Below the pieces are notes generated by a model that saw nothing but the letters and a program-made list of their open reading frames with translations, did not search any database and was not told the origin of the DNA. This document shows positions 35,208 to 43,933 of a DNA stretch of 64,000 bases, one piece after another. A program made the position numbers and the translations under genes. This DNA is from Ornithinibacillus sp. 4-3 (GTDB lineage Bacteria; Bacillota; Bacilli; Bacillales; Amphibacillaceae). The stretch covers positions 1,832,001 through 1,896,000 of the forward strand of contig NZ_CP162599.1 in assembly GCF_040958695.1 (NCBI RefSeq), written 5' to 3'. The stretch's first letter is position 1. The number at the start of each line of letters is the position of its first letter.

Positions 35208-35795
35208 TTGAAGAAATTATATATTATTTTTAGCGCTTTACTTGTTATTGGTATAACAGCAGGAATATTATATTTAACAGTGATTCGCCCTGGAAATACA
35301 GAATTACCACAGGATGTTGTTTTACAAACTGCATTTGAAGAAGAATATTCTTTTGAGGAATCACCAAATAAAGTAAGATTAATAGAATTTATGTATACCA
35401 ATTGCCCGGATGTATGTCCTGTTACGACATTAGAGCTATCGAAATTACGTAATAAGTTAGAGAAAGAAGGTGTTTTTGGAGATCAAGTAGAATTTCTAAC
35501 GATTACAATTGACCCAAAACATGATACCCTTGAGGTTTTACAGGATTATGCAAATCGTTTTGAGGTTACTGAATCTGATGAAGGCTGGTATTTCTTAAGA
35601 GGGACAGATGAAGATACAAAGAAACTTGCTGACTCCTTAGACTTCCGCTATCGTGATCCAGGAACTGGAGATATTGTTCATACTTCTTATTCCTATTTAT
35701 TAGACGAAAAAGACAATTTATTAGAGCAGTTTACAATGGGAGATAAATTTGATACAGACAAAGCATTCAATAAAATATTAAAAACCATCAATTAG
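35208..35795 (+). CDS. SCO1/SenC family copper chaperone
   Basis: The 195-residue protein has an N-terminal membrane anchor (about 3-25: LYIIFSALLVIGITAGILYL) and an extracytoplasmic thioredoxin fold. The copper-binding CxxxC is CPDVC (Cys66, Cys70) in FMYTNCPDVCPVTT, and the distal copper ligand is His in DIVHTSYSYLL. Sco proteins load CuA of cytochrome oxidase, here encoded just upstream by subunit II. The start is TTG with GGAGGG 7 nt upstream. A terminator at 35796 ends the operon. Confidence 0.92.
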   Translation: MKKLYIIFSALLVIGITAGILYLTVIRPGNTELPQDVVLQTAFEEEYSFEESPNKVRLIEFMYTNCPDVCPVTTLELSKLRNKLEKEGVFGDQVEFLTITIDPKHDTLEVLQDYANRFEVTESDEGWYFLRGTDEDTKKLADSLDFRYRDPGTGDIVHTSYSYLLDEKDNLLEQFTMGDKFDTDKAFNKILKTIN

Positions 35796-35826
35796 AAAAA
35801 ATACCTCCATTAGAGGTATTTTTTCT
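35796..35826. terminator. Bidirectional terminator
   Basis: AAAAAATACCTC (35796-35807) pairs perfectly with GAGGTATTTTTT (35813-35824), 5-nt loop. It separates the convergent sco and ypsC genes. Confidence 0.88.
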
Positions 35827-35834
35827 ATGTATAT

Positions 35835-36962
35835 CTAATTCTTTTTACCAAAAAATTGATAGTAATCGGTTTTAATAAATCCATTAAATAATTTTCTTTT
35901 CTTCGTTGCCTTATGACCATAATATTTTTCAAATTCTTCAAATGCAGTAATGATATATACACTCCAAGAAGAGTGATTTTTCATCACATCTCCAAGCTCA
36001 CGATAAAGTTTAGTAATTTGTTCTCGATCACTTAATCGTACACCATATGGTGGATTTGAAACAATATAGCCATTATCTCTTTTAATATTTAAATCACTCA
36101 CTTGCATTTGTTTCCATTGAATTAAATCACTAAGTCCGGCCTCTAACGCATTAGCTTTAGCAATTTCTACCATACGATGATCAATATCAGAACCAATAAT
36201 ATCTAACGCTTGATCATAATTTGCTAGATCCTCTGCTTCTGTAAAAGCATCATCCCAGTATTTCTGCTTGATAAAGGACCAATCTTCAGATGCAAAGTTT
36301 CGATTAAATCCTGGCGCAATATTCTGCCCAATTAATGCAGCTTCAATTGGGATAGTTCCTGAACCACAAAAAGGATCAATAAAGGCTTTATTTGGATTCC
36401 AATTAGTTAAAAGAACTAATGCAGCAGCTAAGGTTTCTTTCACAGGAGCATCTCCCTGCCCTACTCGATAACCACGTCGATGTAATCCTGCACCCGATGT
36501 ATCAATGGTTAATGTAGCAATATCTTTTAATAAAGCTACTTCAATCTTATATAATGCTCCAGTTTCCGGAAGATTAGATGCTAGCCCATGTTTCAGCTTT
36601 AATCTTTCTGCAATAGATTTCTTTACGATTGCTTGACAGTCGGAAACACTAAACAGAGTCGACTTATGGGATTTACCAGAAACAGGGAATTGTCCATCCT
36701 CAGGAATAAATTGCTCCCATGGTAATGCTTTCGTAGCTTCAAATAACTCATCAAATGTAGTAGCTTTAAATTCACCAACTACTAATTTCACACGATCTGC
36801 AGTTCTTAGCCATAAATTACATCTAGGAATAGCATTGATTGGTGCATTAAAAATAACCTTTCCATTTTCTACCGTTGTTTCATATCCAAGTGTTTGTACT
36901 TCTTTTGCTACAATGGATTCGATTCCCATAGCGGCTGTTGCGATTAAAGTAACTTCTTTCAT
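35835..36962 (-). CDS. ypsC: THUMP-domain class I SAM RNA methyltransferase (YpsC, RlmL-like)
   Basis: The 375-residue protein begins EVTLIATAAMGIESIVAKEV and has an N-terminal THUMP RNA-binding domain (about 60-160). A UPF0020 methyltransferase domain follows, with the SAM motif FIDPFCGSGTIPIEAAL (about 190-206) and the catalytic NPPY (in IVSNPPYGVRL). This corresponds to YpsC of B. subtilis and the RlmL part of E. coli RlmKL, which methylates 23S rRNA (m2G2445). It lies next to rnpB and gpsB as in Bacillus. The rnpB gene and a repeat lie upstream. Confidence 0.9.
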   Translation of the reverse strand: MKEVTLIATAAMGIESIVAKEVQTLGYETTVENGKVIFNAPINAIPRCNLWLRTADRVKLVVGEFKATTFDELFEATKALPWEQFIPEDGQFPVSGKSHKSTLFSVSDCQAIVKKSIAERLKLKHGLASNLPETGALYKIEVALLKDIATLTIDTSGAGLHRRGYRVGQGDAPVKETLAAALVLLTNWNPNKAFIDPFCGSGTIPIEAALIGQNIAPGFNRNFASEDWSFIKQKYWDDAFTEAEDLANYDQALDIIGSDIDHRMVEIAKANALEAGLSDLIQWKQMQVSDLNIKRDNGYIVSNPPYGVRLSDREQITKLYRELGDVMKNHSSWSVYIITAFEEFEKYYGHKATKKRKLFNGFIKTDYYQFFGKKN

Positions 36963-37018
36963 CTACACTAAATCCTTTCTTTTAACGATCGGAAATTTTT
37001 TCTGTTTTTTGTGAAAAA

Positions 37019-37187
37019 AAGAGATTGGGACAAAAGTATTTTAGGTTAGTTGTTTCCGAACATAAATGCTAAAATACTCGTTTCGAAAATATACTTCGTT
37101 GTCCATTAGGAGTCTACGTATATTTCCTACACTTTTTGTACTTTGTTCGGTTCTTAAACTAAAAATTACTTTTGTCCCAGCCTCTTT
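37019..37187. repeat. Small repeat element with inverted ends
   Basis: The ends AGAGATTGGGACAAAAGTA (37020-37038) and TACTTTTGTCCCAGCCTCT (about 37166-37184) are imperfect inverted repeats around 130 bp of AT-rich sequence. The composition (GGCTGGGACA ends) resembles small non-autonomous elements seen in Bacillaceae and Staphylococcaceae. It sits just past the 3' end of rnpB and its stem could terminate that transcript. Confidence 0.6.
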
Positions 37188-37204
37188 CAAAATGTATAAA
37201 TCAT

Positions 37205-37608
37205 GTAATTGACTATTGAATACATCATAAGCCATGTTCTGTACCATTGTACTACAAACGGCTGTCAGCCTCGTACTCTGGTCGCAATCATTTATCTACA
37301 AGCAAGATAGCTTGTCCCTCGTTCGGTTCATTTCCCGATTAGAGGATGCCCCTACCATAGTTTGGGTTGCTCACTCATGGGGTTTACCCGTTCCACCCAG
37401 CTTGTTTCCAAACTGGCTACGTCACTGTGGCACTTTCAAGGACTATTTCATATCATAATGACTTAGAAATAGTTCCTGCCGTTAACCTAAAGGTTACCTT
37501 GACTTATGTATTCGCCAAGCATGAACACTACAAACGTCTCAGTTTGTGTGAGCATGGACTTTCCTCTACATGCAATAACATGTAGCGATTACGTCCGTAT
37601 TCAATCAT
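37205..37608 (-). ncRNA. rnpB: RNase P RNA (bacterial class B)
   Basis: About 400 nt on the minus strand matches the Bacillus-type ribonuclease P RNA. Conserved blocks include GAGGAAAGTCCATGCTC (37550-37566), GAAAGTGCCACAGTGAC (about 37421-37437), GGGTAAACCCC (about 37380-37390), GTAGATAAATGATTGC and the 3' CAGAACATGGCTTA. Helix P1 is formed by GATTGAATAC (37597-37606) and GTATTCAATA (37214-37223). It cleaves 5' leaders of pre-tRNAs with RnpA. Its place between gpsB and ypsC is as in B. subtilis. The 5' and 3' ends are estimates to within several nucleotides. Short frames across it are not genes. Confidence 0.95.
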
Positions 37609-37639
37609 TACATTAATATACTATACCATAAAATAAGGT

Positions 37640-37951
37640 TTATGAATCCTCTTGTTCAGCAAATTTTTTGCCAAATACTTCTTTTTCTAAATTAGATAAA
37701 CGTTTTAGAACATCATAATTCACTTGTTGATTTGGCGTATGCATAGCTCTTGTGCGGACTTCACTAGATTGCTTCTGCAATCGATCAACTTCATTTTTCA
37801 GTTGTTCTAATTCTCTCTGGAATGCTTCATAATCCTGAATGATTACATCTAGAAATTCATCGACTTCTACTTGATTGTAGCCACGCATGGAAGATTTAAA
37901 TTCTTTTTCTAAAATATCTTTTGAGCTGAGTTGAATGTTATTTGTATTCAT
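37640..37951 (-). CDS. gpsB: Cell division regulator GpsB (DivIVA-like)
   Basis: I take the ATG at 37951 (MNTNNIQLSSKDI), 103 residues, with GAGGTG 9 nt upstream; an in-frame ATG at 37981 has no good site. The protein has the DivIVA-type N-terminal domain (LSSKDILEKEFKSSMRGYNQ, VDEFLDVIIQDYEAF) and a coiled coil (LEQLKNEVDRLQKQSSE). A C-terminal trimerisation motif (NYDVLKRLSNLEKEVFG) ends it. GpsB coordinates PBP1 (PonA, encoded at 40406) between septal and lateral wall synthesis. It is just upstream of rnpB, the Bacillus order. Confidence 0.92.
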   Translation of the reverse strand: MNTNNIQLSSKDILEKEFKSSMRGYNQVEVDEFLDVIIQDYEAFQRELEQLKNEVDRLQKQSSEVRTRAMHTPNQQVNYDVLKRLSNLEKEVFGKKFAEQEDS

Positions 37952-38246
37952 TTCATCAGTCACCTCTTCACTTTCTATCATCCGTAGTTCATTATTTATT
38001 TTACTAATTATATATTTCCCTTATTACTTTATTATAACATGAATAAATGGAAGCTGGAACTAATGCCTTCCTTTTCCTTTCCCTTTATCCCGCTTTAAGA
38101 AACTAAATAGTAAAGTATTAAGTATATAATCGTCTAATAGCAAGGTTTGAAGTGTTCCAAAACCAAAGCATTACAATTTTTTTATATTCATGTAACAGAA
38201 GAATAGACGGTGAAAGAACAATCAATTACACCGAGGCAAATTGATT

Positions 38247-38645
38247 TTATTTATCAATAAGATTTTCCTTATGAAATGAGTAGGGCAATAATTCTTCCAT
38301 GGTTAGTGTGATCGTTCGATCTTGTAAATTACTTAAGAAAATACTAGTATGCTTCTGAAAAAATTCACTCATTACTTGTCTACAAGACCCACATGGAGAA
38401 ACAGCTTCCTTCGTATCCGCTACAACAGCTATTGCTTCAAAGTCACTAAAACCTTCGGAAATTGCCTTGAAAATCGCAACTCGTTCTGCACAGCAAGTAA
38501 CAGGATATGCCGCATTTTCTATATTAGAGCCAGTAAAAATTTCGCCTGATGTTGTGAGCAACGCAGCTCCTACCTTGAAATTGGAGTATGGAGCATAAGC
38601 AGATTTTCTTGCTTGCTTAGCTGCCTTTATTAATTTCTCTTGCAT
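38247..38645 (-). CDS. cdd: Cytidine deaminase
   Basis: The 132-residue enzyme is of standard tetrameric type. It has YAPYSNFKVGAALLT at the N-terminus, the active-site CAERVAIFKA (zinc-ligand Cys, with the catalytic Glu in the CAE element) and PCGSCRQVM (two zinc-ligand cysteines). It deaminates cytidine and deoxycytidine to uridine forms for pyrimidine salvage. It is between gpsB and yppE, which is not the B. subtilis position (near era). The 46-nt gap to yppE and the same orientation suggest a small operon. A short stem (AATCAATT, 38220s/38240s) overlaps its stop. Confidence 0.93.
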   Translation of the reverse strand: MQEKLIKAAKQARKSAYAPYSNFKVGAALLTTSGEIFTGSNIENAAYPVTCCAERVAIFKAISEGFSDFEAIAVVADTKEAVSPCGSCRQVMSEFFQKHTSIFLSNLQDRTITLTMEELLPYSFHKENLIDK

Positions 38646-38691
38646 AATTACTCTCCTTTAAAAAGTTTTTCTATGGATATCATTCGCTTTC

Positions 38692-39042
38692 TTAAGATAA
38701 ATCCTGAAGCACTTGATTGAAAATATAATTACAAGAATGATAAAATTCCATATACTTTCTTCGGCGCATATCACGATAGTAACTATGCACAATAATTTGC
38801 TCATAATTTTCTACTGTTGCTACTAATTGATGTGGATATATTTGAACCTTCTTTTCCTTCATTAATTCTAGAATCTCTTGATGCCATTCATCTAGTAAAG
38901 TATAAATCATTTCTGTTTCCTGCTTTACATTAGCAAAGAACTCCTGATCTTTGGGATCTTCTGGAGGTTTTATTGTTTCGAAAGTTTCTAATAAAATTTC
39001 TAAATAAGCTTTAAGTTTTTCTGTCTTTTTCAGGACTGTCAT
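38692..39042 (-). CDS. yppE: YppE family protein (DUF1798)
   Basis: The 116-residue, all-helical protein starts MTVLKKTEKLKAYLEILLET and contains TEMIYTLLDEWHQEILELMK and YYRDMRRRKYMEFYHSCNY. This is the B. subtilis YppE/DUF1798 pattern, a small four-helix bundle of unknown function. GAGGGGTG precedes the start. In B. subtilis yppE lies in the same neighbourhood as recU and ponA, supporting the assignment. No catalytic or membrane features are seen. Confidence 0.87.
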   Translation of the reverse strand: MTVLKKTEKLKAYLEILLETFETIKPPEDPKDQEFFANVKQETEMIYTLLDEWHQEILELMKEKKVQIYPHQLVATVENYEQIIVHSYYRDMRRRKYMEFYHSCNYIFNQVLQDLS

Positions 39043-39143
39043 GACAACACCCCTCCTCTTAAGCCATATTCTGTTCTAATACTTTACCATGAATGAAAGG
39101 TAAATACACGTTTTCAATACTTAAGCGAATTATAAAGGAGAGG

Positions 39144-39416
39144 TTGTTCAAAAAGTCCAACAAAAATGACACATCGAACAGGGGAACTTCGACTAAGTTC
39201 CGACACGTCTTGTGGACAACACAGAAGTCTCTACATCCTGTAGAAGTCCGCTAGCCTAAACTGCGCTGCCTTGAACTTTCGACGTACGGACATACTAGTT
39301 GCAGATGTTGCTCGCGTTGCGTGACGTGGCGTACTTAATCTGTCTTCCCCTGGTGTTGCTCGCGTAATGTTGCGAACTTAACCGATAACGGTCTTTTTAC
39401 TGACCTTTTTGAACAC
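39144..39416. repeat. Interspersed repeat element R1 (~270 bp)
   Basis: It starts GTTCAAAAAGTCCAACAAAA (39146) and ends GACCTTTTTGAAC (39402-39414), so its ends are inverted repeats. It has several internal stems, including a GTTGCTCGCG...CTTAATCTG module. Both ends match the element at 46156-46463 nearly base for base over about 60 bp, in the opposite orientation; the middles differ. No coding sequence is inside. Confidence 0.85.
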
Positions 39417-39428
39417 GTACTTTTAGAA

Positions 39429-39566
39429 TTAAAGCAGATCTAACTGTTTTTTGATTTCTTTTTTTATGTGTCTATTTAATTTTTTATCCATGTTCTTTAA
39501 TTGGTCAAATAAATAATGAACCGCGCTATAATAGTGTTTTTTGGAATAAAAAATAGATTTTCTAAT
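39429..39566 (-). CDS. Possible small protein with ATT start (45 aa)
   Basis: On the minus strand AAGGGAGG is followed after exactly 7 nt (AATAATT) by ATT AGA AAA and a 45-codon frame to TAA. The product reads IRKSIFYSKKHYYSAVHYLF, then DQLKNMDKKLNRHIKKE and a KKQLDLL end. It is basic and amphipathic, with no Cys and no recognisable family. No ATG, GTG or TTG lies in frame before an internal ATG at codon 26. ATT starts are rare but known (infC). If real it could be an atypical, poorly translated gene; otherwise it is a decayed one. Confidence 0.35.
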   Translation of the reverse strand: MRKSIFYSKKHYYSAVHYLFDQLKNMDKKLNRHIKKEIKKQLDLL

Positions 39567-39625
39567 AATTATTCCTCCCTTCTTTTTAAATTTAATTAGC
39601 TATTCAGGGAAAATTTTCCTGTTAG

Positions 39626-39653
39626 TTGACAATACTAGAAAGAAGAATATAGA
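39626..39653 (+). promoter_or_regulatory. Candidate promoter for recU-ponA
   Basis: TTGACA (39626-39631) with a 16-nt spacer and TATAGA (39648-39653) gives a fair sigma-A promoter, about 160 bp upstream of recU. No other strong promoter is evident before recU. Confidence 0.45.
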
Positions 39654-39812
39654 AAAGGTGTTTTTTCATTGTTTTTTTCAACAAATCACTTGGTATATTC
39701 GACAAATACAGCACACTATTGAATGAACCATTGTCTATGAGAAGTTGTTTCATATATAATGAGGTTAGTTTGTATCTTAGGTATAGATATAGCAAACTAG
39801 GAGGAAATATCA

Positions 39813-40409
39813 TTGAAGTATCCAAATGGGCAACAAAGAAATATGACTGTTTCACGAACTACAAATAATTATCATAATCGTGGGATGACACTGGAGGAAG
39901 ATATTAATCTTACAAATGATTATTATCGCGTGCAAGGTCGAGCAATCATTCATAAAAAACCAACACCAGTGCAAATAGTGAAAGTAAATTATCCGAAAAG
40001 AAGCGCTGCTGTTATTACAGAGGGATATTTTAGGCAAGCTTCCACTACTGATTATAATGGGATTTATAAACAAAGATATATCGATTTTGAGGCAAAAGAA
40101 ACGAAGAGTGAAACCTCCCTTCCTTTGGCAAATTTTCATGAGCACCAAATCAATCATATGAAGGAAGTTGTCCAGCATGGAGCAATTTGCTTTATTCTTA
40201 TTCGTTTTGCCACTTTTAATGAAACTTTTTTATTAAATGCAGAGAAACTTTTTACTTATTGGGACGACCAATTAAAGGGAGGCAGAAAATCCATCCCCTA
40301 CTCTGCTATTCAGCAGGCGGGTTATCTCATACCGTTCAGGTACCAAGCTAGAGTCGATTATCTTGAAATTATCGATAGGCTCTATTTTAGATCGGAGGAA
40401 ACATCATGA
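39813..40409 (+). CDS. recU: Holliday junction resolvase RecU
   Basis: The 198-residue protein begins KYPNGQQRNMTVSRTTNNYH and has the RecU nuclease signatures GMTLEEDINLTNDYYRVQGR and VVQHGAICFILIRF. The catalytic acids come in the E-x-D-x(n)-E-x-K arrangement (YIDFEAKET). RecU resolves Holliday junctions with RuvAB during repair and segregation. The start is TTG with GGAGG 8 nt upstream. It overlaps ponA by 4 nt (ATGA), the conserved recU-ponA coupling in Firmicutes. Confidence 0.95.
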   Translation: MKYPNGQQRNMTVSRTTNNYHNRGMTLEEDINLTNDYYRVQGRAIIHKKPTPVQIVKVNYPKRSAAVITEGYFRQASTTDYNGIYKQRYIDFEAKETKSETSLPLANFHEHQINHMKEVVQHGAICFILIRFATFNETFLLNAEKLFTYWDDQLKGGRKSIPYSAIQQAGYLIPFRYQARVDYLEIIDRLYFRSEETS

Positions 40410-43198
40410 CAGATAAAAAAGAAACTCGTACTGCGCGACGAGAACAACAAATGAAGCAAAAGAAAAATGGAAAAAAGAAAAACGGGAAAAAGAAGCCATT
40501 ATTTAAAAAGATATTATTAATTATAGGTATTTTAATCTTAGTAATGGGGATTGGTGTAGGAAGTGTAGTTGGTTATTATATTGCTACTGCCCCAGATCTA
40601 GACGTAGAGAAATTATCTGACCCCTTCTCTGCTCAAGTACTCGATATGAATGGAGATGTTTTTGCAGAGCTTGGTGATACGAAGCGAACAAAGATTGAGT
40701 ACAATGATTTACCACAGGTTTTAATTGATGCAGTTACCGCTACAGAGGATGCCCGTTTCTTTGAGCATAATGGAATTGACTTTAGACGACTTGCGGGAGC
40801 TGTACGTGGTAATATTGTAAATGGCTTTGGTTCTGAAGGAGCAAGTACCATTACACATCAGGTGGTTGAGCAATCATTTTTAACCCCTGAGAAAAAGCTT
40901 AGTCTTAAAATACAAGAACAATGGCTTGCACTAAAGCTAGAGCGTAAATTTTCAAAAGAACAAATCCTAGAAATGTACTTAAATAAAATTTTCTATGGTA
41001 GTGGTGCTTACGGTGTAGCTAAGGCTGCTGAAATATATTTTGGTAAAACAGACTTACATGACCTTACCTTAATCGAAGCAGCTATTTTAGCAGGATTGCC
41101 ACAGCGTCCTACTGCTTATAACCCTTATGAAAATCCAGATTTAACAGAGGGTCGTGTAGATACCGTTTTGAAATTAATGGTACGTCATGGGAAAATTACG
41201 CAACAAGAAGCAGACGAAGCTCGTGAAGTAGATATTACTTCCTTGTTAGCAGGAAAGAAACCATCCTCAACTCCATATGAAGCATTCATTCAAAAGGTTG
41301 AAGATGAAGTTCATGAAAAAGTAGATGGCGCAAATATTTACACAGATGGTTTGAAAATACACACAACATTAGATCCACATGCACAGGAATATGTAGAATT
41401 TCTATTAACAGATAGTGATGATAATCCTATTTCCTATCCAGATGATGAATTACAAGCAGGTATGGCTGTTCTGGATACGAAAACTGGTGAGATTCGAGCG
41501 ATTGGTGGAAGTAGAAATAATGAAGGCATACGTGGATACAACTACGCTTATAACAATAATGGTCGTCAGGCAGGTTCAACCATTAAGCCTATAGTAGCCT
41601 ATGGACCAGCGATAGAAAATAACCAATGGTCTACTTATCATCAAATCAACGATGATAAACCATATCCAATTGCTGGAACTGATAAGGAAATTAGAAACTG
41701 GAATCGAAGCTATCAAGGCTGGCTTTCTATGCGTTCTGCCTTAGCCCAGTCTTTAAACGTTCCTGCAGTAAAAGCTTTAGAAGAAACTGGTTTCGATAAT
41801 GCGAAAAAATTTGCTGAAGGTCTAGGAATTGAATTCGCTAACGATCAAATTACTATTGGTGATGCTATTGGAGGTACTCAAACAAGTGTTACTCCATTAC
41901 AATTAGCTGGTGCCTTTAGAGCTTTTGGTAATGAGGGAATATATAATGAACCTTATGCGGTAACGGAAGTTGAATTTCCTAACGGTCAATCCGTTGACTT
42001 AAGACCTAAATCAGAAGCTGTCATGTCTGATTACACCGCATATATGATTACGGATATGCTTAAATCAGCTGTCACGGCATCCAATGCGACAGGTAGAGAC
42101 GCAAATATTCCAGATTTACCTATGGCAGGTAAAACAGGTACAACGAATTTAGAAGGTCAAAGCGGAGCAAATAATTCATGGTTTAGTGGTTATACAACCA
42201 ATTTCACCATTTCTATTTGGACCGGTTATAATGAAAATAACAAAATTATTGAAAATACAAAGGTTCCACATGCATTGTTTAAACATACGATGACAGAGCT
42301 TTCGAAGGATATAGATACACCTGATTTTGAAATGCCTGATTCTGTTGTAGAGGTGGAGGTTGAAAGAGGAACAAATCCACCAATGCTGCCTAGTCCGCTC
42401 ACACCTAGTACAAATATCGTAAAAGAATTGTTTGTTAAAGGGCATGAGCCAAGTAAAAAATCAGAGAAATTTGATAAGCTCGATCCTGTATCTAACTTAT
42501 CTGCACAGTACAATAGTGATAACGAAAGCATTAATGTTTCTTGGGATTACTCAGATGATCTAGATGTTAGTTATGAAGTAAGTGCAAGTGTTGATGGCGG
42601 GGAAATGAAGGTACTCTCTACGACCGAAGAAACTTCATTAGAAATTTCAGATATAGAAGCTGATGCTGAGTATGTAATTCAAGTAGTTGTTGTTAGTAAT
42701 GAAGATAGTAGTAGTCGAAGTGATCCAGCTTCAGTAAAAGTAACGATAGACGCAGAAGAAATTCCAGCAGTTGAATCACTAAGCGCATCCTTTGATGAAG
42801 GAAGAGGAATTATTGATGTAGACTGGTCATATGATGGTCCTCCAGCTGCCTTTGAAGTAGATGTAAATGGGCAAACACAAACGGTTAATTCTGCTGGTTT
42901 AGAAATTAGTGGCGTTCAAACAGGCAGTTATACAATTACCGTGACACCAATTGGAACAAGTGGCAGTTTAGATGGAGTTCGTGGTGAATCGCGCAGTGTT
43001 ACCCAAGACGTAAATATTACTGAAGAAGAGCCTGAGGAGGAACCAGAAGAAGAACCAGCAACAGAAGATCCTGAACCTGAAGAGGAACCTGAACCAGACC
43101 CGGAACCTGATCCCGAGCCTAACGAGGAAGAAAATAATAATGAACTAGAAGGAAATGCGACGGATACTCAAGAAGAAGAAAACACAGATGAAAATTAA
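40406..43198 (+). CDS. ponA: Bifunctional penicillin-binding protein 1A/1B (PBP1)
   Basis: The 930-residue membrane-anchored wall synthase has a basic cytoplasmic tail, TM helix about 35-60, GT51 domain (Glu114 in EDARFFEHNG) and transpeptidase domain with SxxK (STIK, Ser391), SLN (449-451) and KTGTT (576-580). These polymerise lipid II and crosslink peptides. The C-terminal 240 residues are unusual. They hold two fibronectin type III-like modules (about 690-780 and 790-870), then a long acidic Pro/Glu/Asp tail (EEEPEEEPEEEPATEDPEPE) ending EENTDEN. Such tails in halotolerant Bacillaceae may help wall binding. It overlaps recU and is followed by a terminator. Confidence 0.95.
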   Translation: MTDKKETRTARREQQMKQKKNGKKKNGKKKPLFKKILLIIGILILVMGIGVGSVVGYYIATAPDLDVEKLSDPFSAQVLDMNGDVFAELGDTKRTKIEYNDLPQVLIDAVTATEDARFFEHNGIDFRRLAGAVRGNIVNGFGSEGASTITHQVVEQSFLTPEKKLSLKIQEQWLALKLERKFSKEQILEMYLNKIFYGSGAYGVAKAAEIYFGKTDLHDLTLIEAAILAGLPQRPTAYNPYENPDLTEGRVDTVLKLMVRHGKITQQEADEAREVDITSLLAGKKPSSTPYEAFIQKVEDEVHEKVDGANIYTDGLKIHTTLDPHAQEYVEFLLTDSDDNPISYPDDELQAGMAVLDTKTGEIRAIGGSRNNEGIRGYNYAYNNNGRQAGSTIKPIVAYGPAIENNQWSTYHQINDDKPYPIAGTDKEIRNWNRSYQGWLSMRSALAQSLNVPAVKALEETGFDNAKKFAEGLGIEFANDQITIGDAIGGTQTSVTPLQLAGAFRAFGNEGIYNEPYAVTEVEFPNGQSVDLRPKSEAVMSDYTAYMITDMLKSAVTASNATGRDANIPDLPMAGKTGTTNLEGQSGANNSWFSGYTTNFTISIWTGYNENNKIIENTKVPHALFKHTMTELSKDIDTPDFEMPDSVVEVEVERGTNPPMLPSPLTPSTNIVKELFVKGHEPSKKSEKFDKLDPVSNLSAQYNSDNESINVSWDYSDDLDVSYEVSASVDGGEMKVLSTTEETSLEISDIEADAEYVIQVVVVSNEDSSSRSDPASVKVTIDAEEIPAVESLSASFDEGRGIIDVDWSYDGPPAAFEVDVNGQTQTVNSAGLEISGVQTGSYTITVTPIGTSGSLDGVRGESRSVTQDVNITEEEPEEEPEEEPATEDPEPEEEPEPDPEPDPEPNEEENNNELEGNATDTQEEENTDEN

Positions 43199-43215
43199 TC
43201 TGGTGTAGCATAAAT

Positions 43216-43261
43216 GAAGCAGAAGAAAAGGTGTTGATCCCCTCTCTTCTGCTTCTTTTTT
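43216..43261 (+). terminator. Terminator after ponA
   Basis: GAAGCAGAAGA (43216-43226) pairs perfectly with TCTTCTGCTTC (43245-43255), 18-nt loop, then TTTTTTTG. It is also in position to stop the convergent nth transcript. Confidence 0.85.
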
Positions 43262-43277
43262 GTTTTGAGATTATTTT

Positions 43278-43931
43278 TTAACTTATAGCTTTCTTCATTC
43301 GCTTCTTACCTTCTCGACAAAGTGATAGTAAGGGACATTCTGGACAGTTAGGATTTCTAGCTTTGCAATGATATCTACCAAAAAATATCATTCGATGATG
43401 TGTATCACTCCACTCTTCTTTAGGAATTCTACGCATTAGTGTATTTTCTACTTCTAATACAGAGTCTTTCCAGCGGCAGATACCTAAACGCTTAGAAACT
43501 CTTTCTAAATGTGTATCAATTGCTATTGCTGGAATATTAAATGCTACAGATAAAACGACATTTGCCGTTTTTCTCCCTACCCCTGGCAGTTCTACTAGCT
43601 CTTCTCTTGTTTGTGGAACCTCACCATTATACTTATCTATTAAGATAGCACATAACTTTTGAATATTTTTAGCTTTATTACGATACAAGCCTATGGAACG
43701 AATATCCAGCTGTAGCTCCTCTAAATCCACCGCTAAGTAATCCTCTGGTGTTTTATATTTTTCAAATAAGCTAGGAGTTACTTTATTCACCAATACATCT
43801 GTACATTGAGCAGATAGTAAGACTGCAATAACAAGCTCAAAAGGGTTTTTATGATTTAATTCGCACTCTGCATCTGGAAACATATCTCGCATGGTATCTA
43901 AAATTTCTCTAATTTGTGTATTATTTAGCAC
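43278..43931 (-). CDS. nth: Endonuclease III (DNA glycosylase/AP lyase)
   Basis: I place the start at the GTG 43931, which is 2 nt after the dnaD stop and 7 nt from GAGG; an upstream ATG overlaps dnaD. The 217-residue protein has the HhH-GPD fold with the helix-hairpin-helix VELPGVGRKTANVVL and the catalytic Lys, then AIAIDTHLERVSKRLG with the catalytic Asp. A [4Fe-4S] cluster motif follows, C-x6-C-x2-C-x5-C (CKARNPNCPECPLLSLC). It removes oxidised pyrimidines. It is convergent with ponA and downstream of dnaD, as in Bacillus. Confidence 0.94.
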   Translation of the reverse strand: MLNNTQIREILDTMRDMFPDAECELNHKNPFELVIAVLLSAQCTDVLVNKVTPSLFEKYKTPEDYLAVDLEELQLDIRSIGLYRNKAKNIQKLCAILIDKYNGEVPQTREELVELPGVGRKTANVVLSVAFNIPAIAIDTHLERVSKRLGICRWKDSVLEVENTLMRRIPKEEWSDTHHRMIFFGRYHCKARNPNCPECPLLSLCREGKKRMKKAIS

Positions 43932-43933
43932 GT

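Noticed and set aside
37041-37585. Short open frames on both strands across 37.0-37.6 kb
   Set aside because: They lie across RNase P RNA and its flanking repeat; conserved RNA blocks explain the sequence.
43020-43195. Repeated GAA/CCT-rich sequence at the ponA end considered as a DNA repeat or CRISPR
   Set aside because: It is the in-frame codons of the Glu/Pro/Asp tail; no spacer structure is present.
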